A stretch of 64,000 nucleotides of DNA from Variovorax sp. JS1663 (GCF_002157355.1 NZ_LYMK01000025.1:43264-107263); one strand, 5' to 3'. Positions 17,801-26,589 are shown, numbered from the stretch's first letter. Translations and numbers: made by a program. The notes: generated by a model from the sequence alone, not told the origin.

Positions 17801-18113
17801 CGGTCTCGATGTTGGCGTTGGGCTGGAAGAAGATCTTGATCACGCTCACCCCGGCCAGCGACTGCGACTCGATGTGCTCGATGTCGCTGACCGTGGTGGT
17901 CAGCCCGCGCTCGGTCTGGCCGGCGATGCGCTGCCCCATTTCCTGGGCCGGCAGGCCGCCGTAGTTCCAGATGATGCTGAGCACCGGGATGTTGATCTCC
18001 GGGAAGATGTCGGTGGCCATGCGCTTGAGCACCAGCGGTGTGGCCAGCACGATCAGCATCGCCATCACGATGAAGGTGTAGGGGCGGCGCAGCGCGAGCG
18101 AGACCATGGACAC
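14892..18113 (-). CDS. RND efflux transporter, HAE1-like permease
   Basis: At 1073 residues this is full length for an AcrB-type pump. It starts MSMVSLALRRPYTFIVMAML, with the first membrane segment, then ATDIFPEINIPVLSIIWNYG. Two halves, each with a large periplasmic loop and six transmembrane segments, are visible. In TM4 the usual Asp-Asp of the proton relay is VGILVDQAIVTIENIERH, with Gln in the second place. In the second half the relay Lys region reads MGVATANSILLIAFARERL, with Thr where AcrB has Lys. It probably exports small organic compounds by proton antiport, but the drug or substrate cannot be told. It is first in a three-gene operon. Confidence 0.9.
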   Translation of the reverse strand: MSMVSLALRRPYTFIVMAMLIVLATPLVLKRMATDIFPEINIPVLSIIWNYGGLPAQEMGQRIAGQTERGLTTTVSDIEHIESQSLAGVSVIKIFFQPNANIETAIAQTVASVQTQVRQLPPGITPPLVIKYSASSIPVIQLALSSTERPENALFDSAINQLRPQLITIPGVAIPFPYGGKNRVISVDLDTQAMQARGLTPADVVNAVNAQNLILPSGTAKFGATEYSVRMNGSPEVLAGLNDLPVRTSGGATTYLRDVAYVRDGFQPQTNIVRQDGVRGVLLSVIKNGGASTLDIVDNLRTMLPVAQQGMPQDIKVTPLFDQSLFVKAAVQGVVAEAVIAALLTAAMVLLFLGNWRSTLIIGLTIPLSILASILALYALGETLNLMTLGGLALSVGILVDQAIVTIENIERHLHMGTPLEEAILVGAGEIGPAAFVSTLCICIVFVPMFFLSGVARFLFVPLAEAVVFAMLASYILSRTLVPTLVMLLMGGVHAQAGAAAEARPGALQRLYRSFDRRFERVRRAYTLVLSALLSKRTGFIAVFLGFCLLSCLLYPALGRDFFPTVDAGQIRLHMRAPTGTRIEETARLADEVEAAIRTLIPKDQLETVLDNLGVPNSGINLSYSNAGTIGTLDGEILLSLRDGHRPTEEFVSLLRAELPKRFPGVEFFFQPADIVTQILNFGLPAAIDVQFSGNDLAGNAARAAELVKEIRKIPGAVDAHVHQRLDGPGLNLQMDRTRLQQVGLTAQNVGQNVLIALSGSSQTQPAFWLNPQNGVVYNVAVQTPQYKVDSLDSLLNIPVGASGPSAAPPQLLGNLVEAQAGRSPAVYSRYNISPVVDVYVSVQGTDLASVAAKVKTLVDEMRPKLARGSQVTIRGQVETMQTSFIGLGVGLAMAIVLVYLLIVVTFQSWLDAAIIITALPAALAGIAWMLFLTSTTLSVPALTGAIMTMGVATANSILLIAFARERLAAGVPPLSAALEAGATRIRPVLMTALAMIIGMIPMALGLGEGAEQNAPLGRAVIGGLLFATVSTLFFVPAVYAGIHSRLAHRKAARAAESPAPPSPPGGAAPQES

Positions 18114-18173
18114 GGCTTGTTACTTCCCGGGAAGGGGGCCATCATAAGGAGCAATGGCTAGACAATAGTTCCA

Positions 18174-18719
18174 ATGCAGGAGATTTACCTTTCTTCATCG
18201 ACGGCCGCCCCCTTCCGGCTGGTGGTCATGGGCGTCTCGGGCTGCGGCAAGTCCAGCATGGGCGCGGCGCTGGCCCGCGAATTGGGCCTGCCGCTGGTCG
18301 AAGGTGACGACTTCCATTCGGCCGAGAGCGTGAGCAAGATGCGCGCCGGCACCCCCCTGACCGATGCCGACCGGGCCGGCTGGCTGGATCGGCTGGGGCA
18401 GGAACTCGCCGCCCATGCCGGCGACGGAGTGGTGCTGAGCTGCTCCGCGCTCAAGCGCGACTATCGCGACCGGCTGCGGGCGGCGGCGCCCGGGTTGCGC
18501 TTCGTCTTCATGGAACTGACGCCCGAGGAGGCAGAGCGCCGGGTGGCGGGGCGGTCCGAGCACTTCTTTGCGGCCAGCCTGGTCGAGAACCAGTTCGCGA
18601 CCCTCGAATCGCCGGTCGGCGAGGCTGGCGTGCTGGCGGTCGATGCGACCGCGCCGATCCCGCAGCTCGTGGCGCAGGTCCGGGCCTGGCTGGTGTCGGA
18701 GGCCCCGGCCGGGACGTAG
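18174..18719 (+). CDS. gntK: Gluconokinase, GntK type
   Basis: This 181-residue protein carries the Walker A motif VVMGVSGCGKSSMG near residues 17-30, then EGDDFHS and KMRAGTPLTDADRAGWLDRL, the diagnostic gluconate-kinase segment, and LSCSALKRDYRDRLR. It phosphorylates D-gluconate to 6-phosphogluconate in the cytoplasm, feeding the Entner-Doudoroff or pentose phosphate route. It is divergent from the RND operon. The ATG at 18174 gives about ten extra N-terminal residues and has no strong ribosome-binding site, so the true start is not certain. Confidence 0.9.
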   Translation: MQEIYLSSSTAAPFRLVVMGVSGCGKSSMGAALARELGLPLVEGDDFHSAESVSKMRAGTPLTDADRAGWLDRLGQELAAHAGDGVVLSCSALKRDYRDRLRAAAPGLRFVFMELTPEEAERRVAGRSEHFFAASLVENQFATLESPVGEAGVLAVDATAPIPQLVAQVRAWLVSEAPAGT

Positions 18720-18766
18720 CCAGTTCCCGCAAGCCCGGTCGCGGGAGGGGGCGCTAAGTTCGCCTC

Positions 18767-18908
18767 ATGTCCGACACCCCGCCGCCCGGTCACTATGGTG
18801 CCGCCGGTGGTGGCGGGCGAGGCCATCATCGCGCTGGCCATCACCGAGCCCGGCGGCGGCTCCGAGGAAATCATGAAGGACCTGGCCGCGCGCCAGTGGG
18901 GGATCTGA
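18767..18908 (+). pseudogene. Acyl-CoA dehydrogenase reduced to a deletion scar
   Basis: The frame from 18795 reads PPVVAGEAIIALAITEPGGG, then SEEIMKDLAARQWGI and stop. The first part is the flavin-binding motif from the middle of an acyl-CoA dehydrogenase. The second is the extreme C-terminus of the same family, which normally follows GGGT/S some 250 residues later. The two Gly-Gly-Gly-Ser/Thr stretches have evidently been joined, probably by recombination across GGCGGCGGC. An ATG at 18767 (MSDTPPPG) in another frame may be the old start. The remnant ends four bases before the carboxylase gene, as an acyl-CoA dehydrogenase would in an atu- or liu-type operon. Confidence 0.75.
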
Positions 18909-18912
18909 ATCC

Positions 18913-20529
18913 ATGGCGGTGATCGAATCCACGCTCTCGCCGCACGGCGAAGCCTTCCGGGCCCAGCGCGACGGCATGCTCGCGCTGATCGGGCGCATCC
19001 GCGACGTCGAGGCCCGCACCGTGCAAGCCTCGGCGGCGTCGCGCGAGCGTTTCGAGAGGCGCGGGCAGTTGCTGCCGCGCGAGCGGCTGGCGCTGCTGCT
19101 CGATCCCGGCGCGCCCTTCCTGGAGCTGTCCACCCTGGCGGGCTTCGGGCTGGACAACCCCGACCCCGGGAAGAGCGTGCCCGGCGGCGGCGTGATCTCC
19201 GGCATCGGCTTCGTCTCGGGCATCCGCTGCATGGTCAGCGCCTCGGATTCCGGCATCGACGCCGGCGCGCTGCAGCCGATGGGGCTGGACAAGCAGTTGC
19301 GCGTGCAGGAACTGGCGCTGGAGAACCGCTTGCCCTTCGTCCAGCTGGTCGAGAGCGCCGGCGCCAATCTCATGGCCTACCGCGTGGAGGACTTCGTGCG
19401 CGGCGGCAACATCTTCCGCAACCTCGCGCGGCTGTCGGCGGCGGGCCTGCCGGTGGTCACGGTGACGCATGGCTCCTCCACCGCCGGCGGCGCCTACCAG
19501 ACCGGCCTGTCGGACCACATCGTGATGGTGCGCGACCGCACCCGCGCCTTCCTGGCGGGCCCGCCGCTCTTGATGGCGGCCACCGGCGAGGTCGCGAGCG
19601 AGGAGGAACTGGGCGGCGCGCTGATGCACACCGGCATCTCCGGCCTGGGCGACTACCTTGCCGAGGACGATCGCGATGCGCTGCGCATCGCGCGCGAGAT
19701 CCTGGCCGGGATCGACTGGAACCGCGGGCCGCCGCGCGAGCTGCGCGACTTTCGTCCGCCCCGCCATGACGCCGAGGAACTGCTGGGCATCATGCCGCTC
19801 GACCCGAAGCGGCCGGTCGACATGCGCCAGGTGATCACGCGCATCGCCGACGACTCCGACTTCCTCGCCTTCGGCGAGAACTACGGCCCGGCCACCGTCT
19901 GCGGCACGATCCGCATCGAGGGCTGGCCGCTGGGCGTCATCACCAACAACGGGCCGATCGACGTGCCCGGCGCGAACAAGGCCACGCACTTCATCCAGGC
20001 CTGTTGCCAGGCGCGCACGCCCATCCTCTATCTGCAGAACACCACCGGCTACATGGTCGGCCGCGCCCACGAGGAGGCGGGCATGATCAAGCACGGCTCG
20101 AAGATGATCCAGGCGGTGACCAACGCCACGGTGCCGCAGTTCACCATCCACTGCGGCGCTTCCTACGGTGCGGGCAACTACGGCATGTGCGGGCGCGGCT
20201 TCCATCCGCGCTTCTGCTTCTCCTGGCCCAACGCCCGCACGGCGGTGATGGGCGGCGAGCAGGCGGCGCGCACCATGGCCATCGTCACCGAGGCCGCGAT
20301 GCGGCGAAAGGGCGAGGTCGACCAGGCGAAGCTCGACGCGCTGCAGCGCCAGATCGTCGAGCGCTTCGAGCGGCAGACCAGCGTGTTCACCACCAGCGCG
20401 CTGCTGCTCGACGACGGCGTGATCGATCCGCGCGACACCCGTCCCCTGCTGGCTCAGCTGATGTCGATCTGCCGCGATGCCGAGGCGAAGGTGCCGCAGC
20501 CCATGCAGTTCTCGGTGGCGCGGCCATGA
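18913..20529 (+). CDS. Acyl-CoA carboxylase carboxyltransferase (beta) subunit
   Basis: This 538-residue protein is full length for the biotin-dependent carboxyltransferase subunits of methylcrotonyl-CoA or geranyl-CoA carboxylase. It shows RRGQLLPRERLALLLDPG, a first crotonase-like domain with HGSSTAGGAYQTGLSDH (CoA-side oxyanion hole) and a second with LYLQNTTGYMVG, HCGASYGAGNYGMCGRGF and MGGEQAARTMA. It transfers CO2 from carboxybiotin to an acyl-CoA. The partner biotin carboxylase/carrier subunit is not in the window, and the upstream acyl-CoA dehydrogenase is a scar, so the pathway here is probably broken or completed elsewhere. Confidence 0.88.
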   Translation: MAVIESTLSPHGEAFRAQRDGMLALIGRIRDVEARTVQASAASRERFERRGQLLPRERLALLLDPGAPFLELSTLAGFGLDNPDPGKSVPGGGVISGIGFVSGIRCMVSASDSGIDAGALQPMGLDKQLRVQELALENRLPFVQLVESAGANLMAYRVEDFVRGGNIFRNLARLSAAGLPVVTVTHGSSTAGGAYQTGLSDHIVMVRDRTRAFLAGPPLLMAATGEVASEEELGGALMHTGISGLGDYLAEDDRDALRIAREILAGIDWNRGPPRELRDFRPPRHDAEELLGIMPLDPKRPVDMRQVITRIADDSDFLAFGENYGPATVCGTIRIEGWPLGVITNNGPIDVPGANKATHFIQACCQARTPILYLQNTTGYMVGRAHEEAGMIKHGSKMIQAVTNATVPQFTIHCGASYGAGNYGMCGRGFHPRFCFSWPNARTAVMGGEQAARTMAIVTEAAMRRKGEVDQAKLDALQRQIVERFERQTSVFTTSALLLDDGVIDPRDTRPLLAQLMSICRDAEAKVPQPMQFSVARP

Positions 20530-20759
20530 CGACAGGACGCGTCGCCACCATGAAAATGATCCTGACCCCCGCCCGCAACCCCGACGAATACCTTGAGCAA
20601 CTGGACGGCTGGCAGCAGGCCTATGTCCGGGCACTGCGGCAGGCGATCGAAGAGGAACAGGACACGCCTCTGGGCCGCGACACCGTGCAGACCCTCGTGC
20701 AGGAAGCGAGCCGGCTCAATCGTGTTCTCGGGGATCCGACCGTGAAGTCCGCGCCGTGA
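20526..20759 (+). CDS. Small hypothetical protein
   Basis: A 77-codon frame starts at an ATG that overlaps the stop of the carboxylase gene (ATGA); an internal Met at codon 9 (MKMILTPARNPDEYLE) is an alternative start. The protein is soluble and mostly helical, with many Glu and Gln residues and no recognisable motif. The overlap and the coding-like codon use support a real gene, but no function can be given. Confidence 0.5.
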   Translation: MTTGRVATMKMILTPARNPDEYLEQLDGWQQAYVRALRQAIEEEQDTPLGRDTVQTLVQEASRLNRVLGDPTVKSAP

Positions 20760-20785
20760 TGCCTGGATGAAGCAGCGATCGCCTT

Positions 20786-21172
20786 TCAGCGCCGCTTGCC
20801 GTCCTTCCTGGCGGCAGGACGCTTCGCAGCAGGGCGTGCCCGCTTCGGCGGCGCGCCGGAGCGCAGCGCGGCCTCCCAGGCCATGCGGCCCCATCGCAGG
20901 GCCGCTTCGCGATCCTCGAAGATCTCTTCGGGCGCCTGCCGGTACGACATCTCCGTGCGCCGGCCTTCGCGCTCGTAGCCGAAGGCGGGCAGGCCGCGTC
21001 GCTCGAAGGCCGCGAGCGTCTGGTCATCGGCCTTGAGGTAGAGGGTGTCGTTGGCCACCAGCCCGAACATGCGGCCATCGTGGTACACGCCATGCCCGCC
21101 GAACATGCGGCGCGCCTCGATGCGCCCCATGCGCTCGAAGACTTCGTGAAGACTCTGGACGAACTGGCTCAT
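20786..21172 (-). CDS. TfoX/Sxy N-terminal domain protein
   Basis: This 128-residue protein has the TfoX N-terminal pattern: RIEARRMFGGHGVYHDGRMF, then GLVANDTLYLKADDQTLAAF, then MSYRQAPEEIFED. The last 25 residues are a basic Lys/Arg/Ala/Pro tail (PKRARPAAKRPAARKDGKRR), which may bind nucleic acid. Full TfoX of gamma-proteobacteria controls competence; stand-alone N-terminal-domain proteins like this one have no settled role. It stands alone and is convergent with the small gene before it. Confidence 0.8.
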   Translation of the reverse strand: MSQFVQSLHEVFERMGRIEARRMFGGHGVYHDGRMFGLVANDTLYLKADDQTLAAFERRGLPAFGYEREGRRTEMSYRQAPEEIFEDREAALRWGRMAWEAALRSGAPPKRARPAAKRPAARKDGKRR

Positions 21173-21231
21173 CGTGCGTGCTGTCGCCTGCCATCACGCG
21201 GCGGCTTGCTTTCCGGCCGGTTCCCCGGATT

Positions 21232-21618
21232 TCATACCTTGCGGATGGGACCCGGATAGCGCGAAACATTGGCATCGGCGGTCAGGAGCGTCATGCCTTC
21301 CGCGGTGGCTTGCGCGACCAACAGCCGGTCGAAAGGGTCCTTGTGGATGGGGGGCAGGCTTTCCACGGCCAGCGAATGCTCTCCCGTAATCGCCAGTTCG
21401 GCATAGCCGTTGTCCAGCAAACCCCGCCGCAGCAGAGGCGCATCCACCTGGAAGTCCGGCCGGTCGAGCCCGCGCTTGATGACGACCTCCCAGATACTCG
21501 CAACACTGAAGAAGAGCCTGTTGTCGGGCGATTCGATCATCTTGCGCGTCGAGGCGGAGAGTCGCTTCGGCGTCCCTGCCGCCCACAGCAGCAGATGCGT
21601 ATCCAGAAGCAGTCTCAT
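21232..21618 (-). CDS. VapC-like PIN-domain toxin
   Basis: This 128-residue protein is a PIN-domain ribonuclease of the COG3744 type. LLLDTHLLLWAA gives the first acidic residue (Asp6), FFSVASIWEVVIKRGL the Glu, DPFDRLLVAQA the next acidic pair and LLTADANVSRY the last. Such toxins cleave RNA in the cytoplasm and are held inactive by the partner antitoxin. Its ATG overlaps the antitoxin stop by four bases, as is typical for these pairs. Confidence 0.88.
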   Translation of the reverse strand: MRLLLDTHLLLWAAGTPKRLSASTRKMIESPDNRLFFSVASIWEVVIKRGLDRPDFQVDAPLLRRGLLDNGYAELAITGEHSLAVESLPPIHKDPFDRLLVAQATAEGMTLLTADANVSRYPGPIRKV

Positions 21619-21860
21619 GGGGCGATGCCGAACAGGCGTTCGATCTCCGTTGAACCCATCGTGTCGAAGTCATCCGGCACGCGTAACTGACCAGCGAGGA
21701 ATCCAAGACGCTTGGGCGGCGAATCTTCCGGCACATCGAGCGGCACCACCTTGACCATGGGTTTGCCCGCCTTGGCGATCACGAAAGACTCCCCGCGCGC
21801 CACGCGCTCGACGATGCGCGACAGGTGCGTCTTGGCTTCGTGGATGTTGATCGTTTGCAT
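21615..21860 (-). CDS. Phd/YefM-family antitoxin
   Basis: This 81-residue protein starts MQTINIHEAKTHLSRIVERV, the conserved Phd/YefM DNA-binding fold, continues GESFVIAKAGKPMVKVVPL and ends in a more acidic tail (RVPDDFDTMGSTEIERLFG) that would wrap the toxin. It lies upstream of the PIN toxin and overlaps it. Proteins of this family repress their own operon. A start five codons earlier (21875) is possible. Confidence 0.88.
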   Translation of the reverse strand: MQTINIHEAKTHLSRIVERVARGESFVIAKAGKPMVKVVPLDVPEDSPPKRLGFLAGQLRVPDDFDTMGSTEIERLFGIAP

Positions 21861-21968
21861 GGCGGATGCTTGCACAAGGGTGCAGGGGTGGACTAAGTTT
21901 GGTTAGTTTAGTCGATCCTGGGGAGGGCGGCGATGGCGACAGAAGGCGGGCGCGGCGGGCATGCGCAC

Positions 21969-22826
21969 TCAGCCCTGCAGGATCGCAGCGTGGTGCGCGA
22001 GGTGGTCCGCCACGAAGGTCTGGACGAAGTAATAGCCGTGGTTGTAGCCCTCGTGCCGGCGCAGTGTGAGCGGCTGGCCCGCCGCGCGGCAGGCGGCCTC
22101 GAGCCGGTGCGGGTGCAGCTGCTCGGCCAGGAAGTTGTCGGCCAGTCCCTGGTCCACCAGGATGCCCTCCGGGTAGGGCGCCGCGGTCTGCGACTGCATC
22201 AGCGCGCTGGCGTCGTGCGCGAGCCATGCCGCGCGGTCCGGGCCGAGGTAGCCGCCGAAGGCCTTCTCGCCCCACGGGCACTCGGTCGGCGCGCAGATCG
22301 GCGCGAAGGCCGACAGCGAACGGAAGCGGCCCGGGTGGCGCAATGCCAGCGTGAGCGCGCCATGGCCGCCCATCGAGTGGCCGAAGATGCCCAGGCGATG
22401 CAGGTCGATGGGGAAGTGCCGGCCCAGCATCGGCAGCAGTTCGTTCACGAGCCAGCTTTCCATGCGCCAGTGCGTGGCCCAGGGGGCCTGGGTGGCATCG
22501 AGGTAGAAGCCGGCGCCGACGCCGAAGTCCCAGTTGTCGCTCTCGCCCGGCACCCGCGCGTCGCGCGGGCTGGTGTCGGGCGCGATCAGTGCCAGGCCGC
22601 GCTCGGCCGCCAGCCGCTGGGCGCCGGCCTTGACCATGAAGGTCTCCTCGTTGCAGGTGAGGCCCGCCAGGTACATCAGGGCGGGCACTGGCCCCTGCAC
22701 GGCCTGCGGCGGGAGGTAGACCGAGAAGCGCATCGGCAGCCCGATCTCGCGCGATGCATGTTCGAAGAAGCCTTGGGTGCCGCCGAAGCAGCGATGGTCT
22801 GAGAGGGTCTTGATGTCGGGGCTCAT
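21969..22826 (-). CDS. fghA: S-formylglutathione hydrolase
   Basis: This 285-residue protein shows the esterase-D pattern: CFGGTQGFFEHAS at the start, YLAGLTCNEETFMVKAGAQR, SPRDARVPGESDNWDFG, the nucleophile elbow IFGHSMGGHGALTLALR near residue 150 and the catalytic His in YNHGYYFVQTF. It hydrolyses S-formylglutathione to formate and glutathione, the second step of formaldehyde detoxification. The first-step dehydrogenase lies two genes upstream on the same strand. The start overlaps the stop of the intervening hydrolase gene by four bases. Confidence 0.93.
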   Translation of the reverse strand: MSPDIKTLSDHRCFGGTQGFFEHASREIGLPMRFSVYLPPQAVQGPVPALMYLAGLTCNEETFMVKAGAQRLAAERGLALIAPDTSPRDARVPGESDNWDFGVGAGFYLDATQAPWATHWRMESWLVNELLPMLGRHFPIDLHRLGIFGHSMGGHGALTLALRHPGRFRSLSAFAPICAPTECPWGEKAFGGYLGPDRAAWLAHDASALMQSQTAAPYPEGILVDQGLADNFLAEQLHPHRLEAACRAAGQPLTLRRHEGYNHGYYFVQTFVADHLAHHAAILQG

Positions 22827-23737
22827 GTCGGAGAAGGCGTCACCAGTTCGAAGACCGCGTCGGCGAAGGCCTGCGGCTTTTCCTGCGGCAGATTGTGGCC
22901 GGCGCCAGGCACCACGCGATGCTGGTGCGGGCCGGTGAAATGGCGTGCGTGCGCGGCGGTGCCGCCGATCGCCATCACGCCGTCGTCGGCGCCGTCGAAG
23001 GTGATGGCCGGAACAAGGATCGGCGGCTGCACGGCCAGGCGGCGCTCGATGCCGTCATAGGCCGGGTCGCCGGGCACCAGGGCGTAGCGATGGCGGTAGG
23101 AGTGGATCACCACGTCGACGAAGTCGGGGTTGTCGAAGGCGGCGGCGCTGCGCGCGAAGGTGGGAGGGTCGAAGGCCCAGGTTGGCGACCACAGCTTCCA
23201 CAGCAGCCCGCACAGCGCGCGCCGGTCCTGCGCCAGCCCGGCGCGGCCGCGTTCGCCGTGGAAGTAGTACTGGTACCAGTAGCGCTGCTCGTTCTCTGGC
23301 GCGGCCGGCTTCGCCGAAGCGGCGATGTCCTGGATGTTGTAGCTGTTGAGCGAGACGAGCCCTGCACAGCGCTCGGGCCACAGTGCCGCCACGATGCAGC
23401 AGGCGCGCCCGCCCCAGTCGTAGCCCGCCAGCACCGCGCTCGGGATCGCCAGCGCATCCAGCAGCGCGAGCAGGTCGGCGCCGAAGGCCCCCTGCTGGCC
23501 GGAGCGGGGCGTCGCCGCGTCGAGGAAGCGCGTCGTGCCGTAGCCGCGCATGAAGGGCACGATGACCCGGCACCCCTTGGCCGCCAGCAGCGGCGCGACC
23601 TCCGCGTAGGCATGGATGTCGTAGGGAAAGCCATGCATCAGCACCACCGGCGGCCCGTCGGCCGGGCCGCTCTCGTGGTAGCCGATGTCCAGCACGCCGG
23701 CGCGGACCTGGCGCAGCGGCGTCATGGTCGTCGCCAC
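22823..23737 (-). CDS. Alpha/beta hydrolase, dehalogenase/epoxide-hydrolase-like
   Basis: This 304-residue protein has VVLMHGFPYD (oxyanion-hole HG), FMRGYGTTRFLD and a nucleophile elbow AGYDWGGRACCIVAAL with Asp as nucleophile, plus GAGHNLPQEKP with the catalytic His. An Asp nucleophile is typical of epoxide hydrolases and haloalkane dehalogenases rather than esterases. It sits between the formaldehyde dehydrogenase (10 bases after its stop) and fghA (four-base overlap), so it is in the operon. The substrate is unknown. A start at Met5 is an alternative. Confidence 0.85.
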   Translation of the reverse strand: MATTMTPLRQVRAGVLDIGYHESGPADGPPVVLMHGFPYDIHAYAEVAPLLAAKGCRVIVPFMRGYGTTRFLDAATPRSGQQGAFGADLLALLDALAIPSAVLAGYDWGGRACCIVAALWPERCAGLVSLNSYNIQDIAASAKPAAPENEQRYWYQYYFHGERGRAGLAQDRRALCGLLWKLWSPTWAFDPPTFARSAAAFDNPDFVDVVIHSYRHRYALVPGDPAYDGIERRLAVQPPILVPAITFDGADDGVMAIGGTAAHARHFTGPHQHRVVPGAGHNLPQEKPQAFADAVFELVTPSPT

Positions 23738-23747
23738 GGCTGCGCCC

Positions 23748-24854
<1,107 letters not shown>

Positions 24855-24895
24855 GGGAGGGCAGGAAGTGGATGGGCGCGGAAGGGGTCCGCGAA

Positions 24896-25405
24896 TCACT
24901 TTATGCCATAGAAGTTTGCAGCGTTCGTGCCTCGGATGGCGGCCTGCGCCTCGACGGACTGTGAGGCCAGCAGCGTGTCTGACGCGGCATGCCATTGCAA
25001 GTAGTCGCCGGCCAGGTTGAGCACCGGCCAGTCGCTGCCCCACATGAGGCGCATGGGGCCGACGTGCTGCAGCAGGTGGTCGACATAGGGTTGAAGGCGT
25101 CGCGCGTCCCAGCCGGGGCCGGTCTCGTTGGCCAGGCCCGAGAGCTTGCAAAGGGCCGGCGTCTCCGCGGCGAAGCGCTCGATCTGCGTGGCCCAGGGCT
25201 CGAAGCAGCCGCCCGCGATGTCCGGCTTGGCCGCGTGGTCGCGCCTGCGCGAGCCGGTGGATGCGCGCGGGGGCGTCCGGTGCGGCGAGGTCGGTCCAGC
25301 GGACCACGGCGCGCACGCGGCTGTCGGACGGTCGGCCAGCGCCGGCAGGCGCCAGGTCTCGGCCTCGTTGGGCGCGGCCTGGACGAGGACCGTGCCGGCG
25401 GACCA
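24896..25405 (-). pseudogene. Amidohydrolase (COG3618-like), frameshifted remnant
   Basis: The C-terminal half is readable in one frame: DHAAKPDIAGGCFEPW, CKLSGLANETG, HVGPMRLMWGSDWPVLNLAG and ANFYGI, the pattern of metal-dependent amidohydrolase-2 proteins such as sugar lactonases. Upstream the same protein continues in other frames: RVRAVVRWTDLAAPDAPARI in the second and VLVQAAPNEAETWRL in the first. So there are at least two frame changes. The N-terminus with the HxH metal site is gone, and residues between the two halves appear lost. It lies between frmA and the divergent aroQ. Confidence 0.75.
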
Positions 25406-25498
25406 TGCCCTTTTGCTGCAGCACACTGCCACAAAATGGTCCTCGCGGACTGCTCGCAAGCCTGCCCCAAGGGAGGCTACACCTGCTACAAACGCGTC

Positions 25499-25954
25499 AT
25501 GAAAAAGATCCTTGTCCTCAACGGCCCCAACCTCAACCTGCTCGGCACCCGCGAGCCCGCGCAGTACGGCTACGAGACGCTGGCCGACGTCGAGCGCCTG
25601 TGCGCGGAGGCCGGCACCAAGCTGGGCGTGGCCATCGAATGCCGGCAGTCGAACCACGAAGGCCAGCTCATCGACTGGATCCACGAGGCTGGTCGCGAAG
25701 TGGCCGCCGGCCGCATGCTCGGGGTGGTGATGAACCCGGGCGCCTACACCCACACCTCGATCGCCCTGCACGACGCCATCAAGGGCGCGAGCGTGCCGCT
25801 GGTGGAACTGCACATCTCGAACGTCCACGCGCGCGAGGAGTTCCGCCACCACTCGTACATCTCGCCGGCAGCGCGCGGCATCATCGTCGGCTTCGGCGTG
25901 AAGGGCTACGGGCTGGCGATCGAGGCGCTGGTGCGGGTAAGCGAAACAGCGTGA
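25499..25954 (+). CDS. aroQ: Type II 3-dehydroquinate dehydratase
   Basis: This 151-residue protein starts MKKILVLNGPNLNLLGTREP at ATG 25499 and has the active-site elements of the type II enzyme: the lid Arg in GTREPAQYGYETL, QSNHEGQLIDWIHEA, MNPGAYTHTSIALHDAI and VELHISNVHAREEFRHHSYIS. It dehydrates 3-dehydroquinate to 3-dehydroshikimate in aromatic amino-acid synthesis. The next gene starts within its stop codon. A 5' pseudogene on the other strand abuts its leader. Confidence 0.95.
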   Translation: MKKILVLNGPNLNLLGTREPAQYGYETLADVERLCAEAGTKLGVAIECRQSNHEGQLIDWIHEAGREVAAGRMLGVVMNPGAYTHTSIALHDAIKGASVPLVELHISNVHAREEFRHHSYISPAARGIIVGFGVKGYGLAIEALVRVSETA

Positions 25955-26589
25955 GCGTCGATCGGACGGGGCTGTTCGCAGGCGCCGACGGCGCGCTGCG
26001 CTGCCGCTGGTGCGAGTCGACGACGGCCTACCAGCACTACCACGACCATGAGTGGGGTTTCCCGGTCACGGACGACCGGCGCCTGTTCGAGAAGCTGTGC
26101 CTGGAAGGCTTCCAGGCCGGCCTGAGCTGGCTCACCATCCTCAACAAGCGCGAGGCCTTCCGGAGCGCCTTCGCGCAGTTCGATGCAGAGCGCGTGTCGC
26201 GTTTCGGTCCGAACGACGTGGAGCGGCTGCTGGGCGACGCCGGCATCGTGCGGCACCGCGGCAAGATCGAGTCGGCCATCAACAACGCCCAGCGCGTGCT
26301 GGCGCTGCGCGAGGAGTTCGGATCGCTGGCTGCCTACGCCTGGCGCTTCGAGCCCGATCCGGCCTCGCGCCCGCGGCGCATCACCTACGAGGCGCTGCGG
26401 ACCATGACCACCTCGCCGGAGTCGATCGCGATGTCGAAGGACCTGAAGAAGCGGGGCTGGAGTTTCGTCGGGCCGACCACGGTCTACGCTTTCATGCAGG
26501 CCATGGGGCTGGTCAACGACCACGTGGAACAGTGCCACGCCCGTGACCTGGCGCTCCAGGCCCGCGCCGGGCTGAAGCGGCCGGCCTAG
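25951..26589 (+). CDS. tag: DNA-3-methyladenine glycosylase I
   Basis: This 212-residue protein starts at GTG 25951, overlapping the aroQ stop (GTGA). It has the Tag family core: LRCRWCESTTAYQHYHDHEWGFPV, LFEKLCLEGFQAGLSWLTILNKR, the helix-hairpin-helix region SRFGPNDVERLLGDAGIVRHRGKI and KRGWSFVGPTTVYAFMQAMGLVNDH. The C17 and C-terminal His/Cys positions match the zinc site of the family. It removes 3-methyladenine from alkylated DNA. Its stop overlaps that of the convergent spoVR gene by three bases. Confidence 0.93.
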   Translation: MSVDRTGLFAGADGALRCRWCESTTAYQHYHDHEWGFPVTDDRRLFEKLCLEGFQAGLSWLTILNKREAFRSAFAQFDAERVSRFGPNDVERLLGDAGIVRHRGKIESAINNAQRVLALREEFGSLAAYAWRFEPDPASRPRRITYEALRTMTTSPESIAMSKDLKKRGWSFVGPTTVYAFMQAMGLVNDHVEQCHARDLALQARAGLKRPA

